DNA of 64,000 nt from Hygrophila difformis (Eukaryota > Streptophyta > Magnoliopsida > Lamiales > Acanthaceae): NCBI GenBank assembly GCA_030278955.1, contig JAOANR010000004.1, forward strand, positions 2,675,625-2,739,624, given 5' to 3'. The notes beneath the pieces are model-generated. The model did no database searches and was not told the origin of the DNA. It saw only the letters and a list, made by a program, of their open reading frames with translations. A program made the translations under genes and the position numbers. Shown here piece by piece: positions 57,570 through 64,000 of the stretch. Positions within the stretch are counted from its first letter, which is position 1, and each line of letters starts with the position of its first letter.

Positions 57570-59553
57570 ATGGCGTCTTCTTCGTCTAATCCTGCTGGGA
57601 GTGTCGGGTAAGTGTACTGTTTTTGATTTCGCACTCCCATTTTCGCGATTTCAGTTTTGGTTTTGCCTTGTTTTTGCAAAATCGGTAATGGGGAAGGGAA
57701 TGGTGATCGTTTTCGAGTTGGAGATAGTCGGAATGTGCCCGGAATGGGTTAGGCTTGTTCGGGAATGAGGTAGAATGCGATAGGCAGAACCTAGGGTTTT
57801 AGGGCTTTTTGTTCTAAACTGCCATTGTTGCTGTTCGAGTTTTCTATGGTGTAGGGATGCTCCTTATTTTTGAAAATATGGGTGCTAAACCCATAAAAAT
57901 TTCATCTTTGTATATTGTGTTGTTGTTTGATTGTCTGTGTATATGTTGTTCTGTCTGTGTCTGTTTTGCGAAATCTGTGAAAATGGAAAGCACAGTGGTT
58001 TGTTTTCCCTCGCAATCACAGTGTTATTTGATAATGTTGTTGGATATGCATGTTGATGATGTTGCCGAATTTATGTTTTTGAAGCATGATTTATTGGCAA
58101 AATTTTGCATGATCATGGTATGAATGGATTGTCTGTGTTTGTTTTCATTTATGCATGTACTGTGTTATGTGTATTTTGTCAATAAATGCTTTTGTCGGAC
58201 ACCTGTTAACCACAATTTGCAAACTCAACTCGAAAGTTGGTGTTTGCACATACGGGAAACATGGTATTATAGACGAAACCATGCCAAAATTTTTCCAACA
58301 CTTTTGGCATGGCATTTATGTCTAAAAAGAAAAAGTGGTAGAATGTTCTTTTCTTTTAAGTGTTTGACTTGTGCTCATTTTTTGGGCCAAATGGGGAATC
58401 TTCAAATAGAACATCTTGTTTCATTCTTTAATACCCATTTCCCAAAACAAAATCCAAATGGGGGACCACTCACACTCCCAATTTTATTAAATAAACAAGT
58501 CAACACTTCTCATAAAAATCCAAAAATGACCTTTTTGTGTATGTGCATGTTTATTGTGTTTTTATTCTTCATAATCCATTACCACATGCTAGTGATTGCA
58601 TAATTTGTTATGTGCATTTGTTCCTCATCATTAATTATCTGGCTGCCTATTTCACATGATTTAATCACTTTTTTAAGTGTCCAAAATCTCTTTCGTAGGC
58701 TTACCAGCCTATGAAATTTTACTTTTTGGTCCTTTGACCATTCAAAAACATTTTAGACTATTTATAGTCTAAGAAAAAATTTTGTAAGGGTCCCAGATCC
58801 TTATTTCCCTCATCTCTCTCTCTATTTTGTTGCAATAAGAGTTGTATTTAAAAATCCAACTCCATGTCTTTTATCTAATAAGTTCAAGTAAAAACCAATT
58901 AACTCACATTTAGAGCTCAGCTCAAAATGTGAGGATGTTGATTTTCCAACTTGAATATGTTTATCAAAAATTTGTTAAAAATAGTTTCAATTCTCTCGTT
59001 CAGCGACCTATGTTTAGAACTAGCTGAAGGTGTGAGACTGCTGGTGTCAGACCTGTTTACTACTCCGTGTTTTTCCAGAGGCATCATTCCCGCAGACCCA
59101 AATCAAGCTCAAGAAGGAAGAACTGAGCTGCTGGACCTTCCGGTGGAACTCTTGGGGGAGATCCTCTCTCGCATCGGAGAGGACGACATCAAAAAGGTGT
59201 TCACTGTCAGGGAGGCATGCAAGAAACTCAGGGATGCGGGAGATCTCCCCATTGTCTACAAAAGGTGTGAACTGGAAACCACCATTGTGAAAATGTGGCA
59301 GCAGGGAGTCGAACAGCAGAAAGAGGAACTCCTGCTAAAGTGTGAGGAAGCTGGAAACTTCAACCTCCAGCTCATTCCAGCTCTGCAAGCATTTGGGGCG
59401 GGAGATGAGGGTCGAGCTTGTGAACTACTGAAGGAAGGGATTGAGGACAATCACAAAGCCTCAATCTTTGTCAGGGGGTACATGCTGCTCAGCAAGCTGG
59501 ACACTGAACAGGTCCAGCAGGGGGGTGGCGATGATAAACATGATAGTGACTGA
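57570..59553 (+). CDS. Captured F-box gene, two exons, inside the retrotransposon
   Basis: Exon 1 is 57570-57607 (MASSSSNPAGSVG), with donor GTAAGT at 57608. Exon 2 starts at 59079 after TTTTCCAG. The join keeps frame (GG|A GGC ATC) and gives GGIIPADPNQAQEG, then the F-box LPVELLGEILSRIGEDDIKK and VREACKKLRDAG. It continues with KCEEAGN and ACELLKEGIEDNHKAS, wording of the plant F-box proteins that carry a short tetratricopeptide/Sel1-like region (At2g35280-type). F-box proteins select targets for SCF ubiquitin ligases. The frame ends at 59553 (170 aa); the normal C-terminus lies in another frame after a run of six G near 59520. The gene has its own TATA box and intron and sits between pol and the 3' LTR, the place of the env-like gene. 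Because the intron is retained, capture at DNA level or assembly within the element is more likely than retroposition. Confidence 0.65.
58927..58942 (+). repeat. Internal polypurine-tract-like box 2
   Basis: ATGTGAGGATGTTGAT is identical over 16 bases to the 3' LTR border at 61503. It is preceded by a near-perfect stem (cacatttagagc with gctcaaaatgtg). It lies inside the intron of the F-box gene model. Confidence 0.7.
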
Positions 59554-59758
59554 TAAATCAGTCATGATATATGTGGGGACCAATGTCCTTGCATGGCTGG
59601 CTGATAGCCTGGAAACTCCTGACCTGTTCGGCAACCAAGGACCCAGAGTCTACTACTCAAGAGTGCTGGAGAATGGCGAAGCAGACGAGGGTGATTACTG
59701 CGTGCCCTGCAGCCTGACCAACTTCGTCCACTGGAGCAGGATCTTCTTTCAAGGATAG
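59520..59758 (+). pseudogene. Out-of-frame C-terminus of the captured F-box gene
   Basis: From the G run near 59522 a second frame reads MIYVGTNVLAWLADSL and later GDYCVPCSLTNFVHWSRIFF before a stop at 59756-59758. The ending with paired Cys and a bulky hydrophobic tail resembles the last segment of the same F-box family (CxxC followed by an aromatic-rich helix). One missing or extra G explains the loss of frame. Confidence 0.55.
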
Positions 59759-59759
59759 A

Positions 59760-61500
59760 AGAGAAGGATGCTGAAGATGGACTGACTCTGTAGAGATTCA
59801 CTTTTGACTAGGTTAATTGGAACTTTATTTAGGAGATCTTTTGACTGCCTTTTAATGCTAACTTTACTCAAGTGTATAGCATCTCCTGTAATTACATCTC
59901 CTGTAATTAATGTACTGGTGAAGTACAGTGATTAAGGTCGTGTGATGTAAAATGAACCTTGGAACTGTTAATCATGATGGTCAGAAATGTATTTTGGAAG
60001 CCAGTACTTATTGCTTTCCACAAAGAGAATTTCGTCTTGAATTCTCAAATATTTTTTTGGAAAAAGATGTGTGACAGTCCAAGATGAATAAGTGACTGTC
60101 ACGCCAAAAACAAAGCTGTGACATGCTTGCATGCTCACAGTGTCTTTTTACTGCTTTCAATTAAATAACCGGCATAAAACAAGCATAAATCTGGCACCTA
60201 AATTCACAAGTTGAATTTAGGCTAAGGATAAAATTTTCAAACTATTAAATTGGGATAAAACAATTAAAAATATGCATGACATAAATTTTTGAGGTTTTGA
60301 GCTATAAAAATCCAATGATATGATCACTTGGAATAAAAACAAAATTTTGATGTTGAGAATTTCATTGAATGAATTGCAAGAATTTTTCAAAGGTTAGATT
60401 TAAGAATAAAGGTATGACATGATCAAACCGTCCATGTAAGATCTGAGCCGAGTCATCTTTACTCATTATTTCTTTGTTGTGTAAAAATCAATTCGATTAA
60501 AGGACACTAGAACTTGCAATTGGGATCGATTCAAGACCATGCCATATTCCCGAAATCGAGTATATGATCGAGGCACTTAGAAAAACCGAAAACTTTGGCC
60601 TTCGTTTGAATTCCAAACCCAAACCAAGTTGAGCCTTTAAGCCTAATTTTTCTTTGAAACCACTATATTTCCCTAGCCTTATAAAAAGACCAAGAAAATC
60701 AAACCCAAGTGTACACGAATCAATTCCATCAAGGCATTATAGTTTATGATCATCAAAAAAATATCAATCGGTATTCATAAACCGATCAAAAAAAAATTGT
60801 TGTGTGTGTTGAGATTCATTCAACAGAATAAATTGCAAGTGACAAGCAAATTAGACAAAGTCTAATGTCATGCAATAGAAAAGAAAAACAAAAGAAAGAA
60901 ATATTGATGATCATAGATTTTAAACAAAAACATGCCAAGTCATGATGGAACATGCCAAGTTATGATGGAATGCAGTCATGTCACTTTTTAGCCTAATAAT
61001 TCCCTTCCATACCAATGTTACAACCGTATGCCCCGTTATAACCTTAAATAAGACCTCGAGATCTCGATTTGAGGAAATGAGTAGGTGGCGAGTTGGTCTA
61101 ATTGCAAGCTTATGGGAGAATTTATCTGAATTTGATTATGAGTGTGTTGTCTAAAAGCCAACTTTGAGAGTGAGTGAACTTTCCGATTCTACTATATGTG
61201 AGGCTCTACTTTGATTGATTAGTGTTCATGTCATGCTCGAATTCAAGAATTAAACCAATGAAAATTTTCTATACATATATTCAAGAAAGATTAACAATAA
61301 TGATTGATTTGTATACCTATCCAAGTGAGAAGTATCATTTCATTAAACACTGCAATCAAGAGAGTCTAATACTTGTAATTTTGATTGTATTATCCCAATA
61401 TAACAAGAATGAAATTTTTGAAGCCACGCAAATGGATTGAATATGCAGAGTCCATGCTCTTAGGAGCACTGACTCTGACTGCTCGGGGACGATCATTATT
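59760..61500. other. Non-coding 3' region of the Athila-like element
   Basis: A/T-rich, with no gene seen. It includes plant-like polyadenylation wording after the F-box gene (attaatgtactgg near 59910) and a short direct repeat (aacatgccaagt(c/t)atgatgga at 60928 and 60950). Confidence 0.5.
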
Positions 61501-61502
61501 AA

Positions 61503-61514
61503 ATGTGAGGATGT
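61503..61514 (+). other. Polypurine tract before the 3' LTR
   Basis: ATGTGAGGATGT directly precedes the LTR start TGATAATGG. Purine-rich AGGATG wording at the LTR border is typical of Athila-group elements. Confidence 0.75.
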
Positions 61515-64000
61515 TGATAATGGCCAAAATTGTCCATTATTTCCAATCCATTTCCGTGTCTGAGACGGACATTTTGATCGAAATCCCATCTTATTTTAAT
61601 GAGAAAGCAGTTGAATTCGACAGATTGATGCAAGTTTGTAAGAATAATGAGCTGGTAATGAAAGACACAAAAATATGCAATTTTAATTGCATTTGTGTTA
61701 GAAAAATCCAAAAACATGAAAAATGAAAAGAAAAGAAAAAGGAATGAAAAGATGGGCAAAAGAATAAAATAGCCCACAAAAATAAAAAAGATGGGAAAAA
61801 GAATGAAAATCTCACAATCTGAAATTTTGGTTAAGTGTTGAAGATCAATTCAGTCTATACGCAATTCAACCTAAACCGAATTGCCCATTAGACCGAATTG
61901 CTGAAGAGAAGAAGACAAAGAGAAGTGTTGAAGGAAAGAGTAACCAATTCGGTCTGTGGCAATTCGGTCTAAACTGAATTGAATCCTAGACCGAATTGCA
62001 CTTTGGAAAGAAGAAGACCCTGAGTATAAAGGAAAAAGAAGGAGTTCGATCTATGCAATTCGGTCTAGCCGAATTGATTGCATAGATCGAATTGCCTCAA
62101 AGCAAGAAGCCAAGCAGGAGCCATCATCAATTCGACAAGGCCATTCGGTCTACCCATAGACCGAATCACCACATTTCATGCTCAAGATCAAGGAGAGAGA
62201 CCTCATGTCACCAATTCGGTCTAAACCGAACTACTTGAGGATGACCGAACCACATTCGAAATTGGAGCTTTGAGCACGTGAGAAATGCATGGCACTGTGG
62301 ATGGTCCCTGATGGGCCTAGGGTTTCGAGAAGAAGTATAAAAGCTGACCTTCCTCAACACAAGAAAAAAATCCGAATCCGAACACTTGGACATTTGCTGG
62401 GAGACAAAAAGAGCGCAGCAGAAGGTTCTCCACCCCTTAAGGGTTAGGTAGGTAGGTTTAGTTTAGGTAGTTTATTTCTTCAAGTTTGTAGTATAGTTTA
62501 ATGCTTTTAATCTCAGTTTATTTTCATTAGAAGCTTGTTACTACCTTAGTGTAGCCAGTACCATAAACTTTAAATGCTTTGTAGTTATAATGAACCCTAC
62601 CTTCAAGCTAATAATGGTTTTAGGGTTATTTGTTGCTTTCAAGTGTCAATACAAGAAAGAATCCAGAGATGGGTTTTCATTTCAAGTGTTTGGCACTATT
62701 TAATGCTTTCCTTAGTAATAAACGTTAGAATGTTTGTTAGTTTCAACTATGTTACATTTATTATGTCCTAGTTGACTTGCATTCTCAATAAATGCATGTT
62801 TAGTGGTTTTTGGCTTGTTCTTACACCTTAGTGATTCAAATAAGTGTTCTTTGGTTTTAGACGATCTTAGACTTGTTAGAATTTATTTCCATGTTTATTC
62901 AGTTGTTGTTTTAGTCTTTTTATGTTAGCTTATTGTTGCCTTAGATAATTTAGGTGTTCTTGTTTTTATGCATTTGTTCTTATTACTTATTAGATGTTTA
63001 GGTCTTTGATCTTTGATTGCTTGTTTGTAGTATTAAGGTTTGTTTCGTGCCAATACCTGCTAGCCATGTAACCTATTATGCCTATTTTCCTTAAAACACT
63101 CATTAGTGTGGCTGTGAAGTGACATTGATGTGAAATGAAGGATTTGGTAAATCTTATCCATCATGAACCACATAATGTAAACCGAACCTACACTTATGAG
63201 TTCAAAATATCTTTTATAAGAGAAAAGACATGTAATTCCTTATGAGGCAATTCGGTCTAAACCGAATTGCCCATGAGAATGGAATTGCATGGCAAAAAAT
63301 TAATTGTTGAATGCCTCATCTAAAAATTTATATGCAATTCGATCTAGGCAATTCGGTCTAAACCGAATTTGCCCATGATGACCGAATTGCATAGCAAAAA
63401 TTGTTCTCATATGGTGCACAAGCAATTCGGTCTGTGCGAATTCGGTTTAGACCGAATTCCCCCCATAGAATCGAATTGACCTATACACCATATTGTATGC
63501 ATGCCATCCCCTCACGCCTTATTATTTTCTCTGTCTCACCAATTCTGAATTGTCCAATTCGGTTTAGACCGAATTCAATTGGCAATTCGAATTACCCTCA
63601 TTTTGGGGTAAATGCCTTAGCCCAAATTTGAGTGAAGGAATGACTTCATCAATTCGAATTGTCCAATTCGGTTTAGACCGAATTGCTTTGACAATTCTAA
63701 TTAGAGGATGCTTCATGACTTTACAAGGATTAATTGGTATGGTGTTACTTCATACTCATGCATCCTCAATTCGGTCTCTTTTGCATTTTGCCCAATAGAC
63801 CGAATTGCTTTCTTCTTTCTATTTCAAAACTCCAAAAATATTTTATTTCTTGAGTTGTGTAAGTTGCATGGGTGTACTGGGCCTAGGCCCACTACATCTA
63901 ATTTTATCCATTACACATCTCAACCCTTCAGTGTCTATTTATTGTGTGGATTAACACTCACGCAGTACCTAAAAAATATTTTGTTAATTTAATCTTTTCT
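61515..64000 (+). repeat. 3' LTR of the Athila-like element (runs off window)
   Basis: Colinear with 45091 onward for 2.48 kb, with scattered substitutions and small indels (for example a shortened A/G run near 61720). Palindrome arrays at 61845-62245 and 63240-63810 match those of the left LTR. Confidence 0.88.

Larger units (their letters stand above)
45091..64000 (+). mobile_element. Athila-like Ty3/gypsy element, incomplete at window end
   Basis: LTRs start TGATAATGGCC at 45091 and again at 61515. Between them lie a tRNA-Asp primer site (49823), an Athila-type gag and protease, RT, RNase H and integrase, a 5.2-kb region after pol with palindrome arrays and an F-box gene, and a purine tract. 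The coding region has several stops and shifts, and the LTRs differ by numerous substitutions and indels, so this is an older copy. The long post-pol region is where Athila elements carry their env-like gene; I find no env-like signature here. The right target duplication is outside the window. Confidence 0.88.

Overview
This window reads as a transposon-dense stretch of a plant nuclear genome, most likely a eudicot. The basis is the set of lineages seen: a chromodomain Ty3/gypsy element of Tekay/Del type, an Athila-type Ty3/gypsy element, a Tork/Tnt1-type Ty1/copia element, Tourist-, Stowaway- and hAT-like MITEs, a tRNA-derived SINE, MULE remains with plant mobile domain and Ulp1-protease genes, and F-box gene pieces. 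I found no intact ordinary host gene, no rRNA, no functional tRNA and no CRISPR.

Layout. 1-2327: AT-rich sequence with one MITE and a truncated F-box exon. 2328-13840: one complete, very young minus-strand Tekay/Del-like element (two 2792-bp LTRs, TSD ccccg, intact 1558-aa gag-pol, plus an extra 175-aa coiled-coil ORF upstream of gag). 14140-15770: decayed plant mobile domain (+) and MULE transposase (-). 16512-18020: SINE with 14-bp TSD, hAT-like MITE with 8-bp near-perfect TSD, and remnants. 18325-23539: copia element (TSD tgtct) with a broken polyprotein. 24295-34180: about 10 kb of tandemly and invertedly duplicated Tourist-like MITEs, one cut by a Stowaway. 35077-38310: a 3.2-kb solo LTR (TSD ttatg) carrying a retroposed poly(A) insert. 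About 38.4-45.09 kb: a MULE-like, Ulp1-encoding transposon segment whose non-coding parts are filled with the motif TTTTCAGCGATG. 45091 to the window end: an Athila-like element inserted into the Ulp1 gene; its 3' LTR runs off the window.

Three unrelated elements carry clusters of short structured or repeated motifs confined to non-coding DNA. (1) The Tekay-like LTR has eight units whose short stems covary around a constant 13-nt loop. (2) The Ulp1 transposon has dozens of TTTTCAGCGATG motifs in flanks and introns but not in exons, reminiscent of the motif arrays bound by VANC anti-silencing proteins of Arabidopsis VANDAL MULEs. (3) The Athila-like element has dozens of nested palindromes centred on AATTCGGTCTAGACCGAATT, in both LTRs and in the region after pol. 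There they sit directly upstream of a TATA box and a two-exon F-box gene that appears to have been captured from the host. These arrays and the captured gene are the strongest candidates for undescribed biology here.

Limits: all family names come from reading motifs and termini by eye. No alignment or database search was run, and counts of motif copies and LTR differences are manual.
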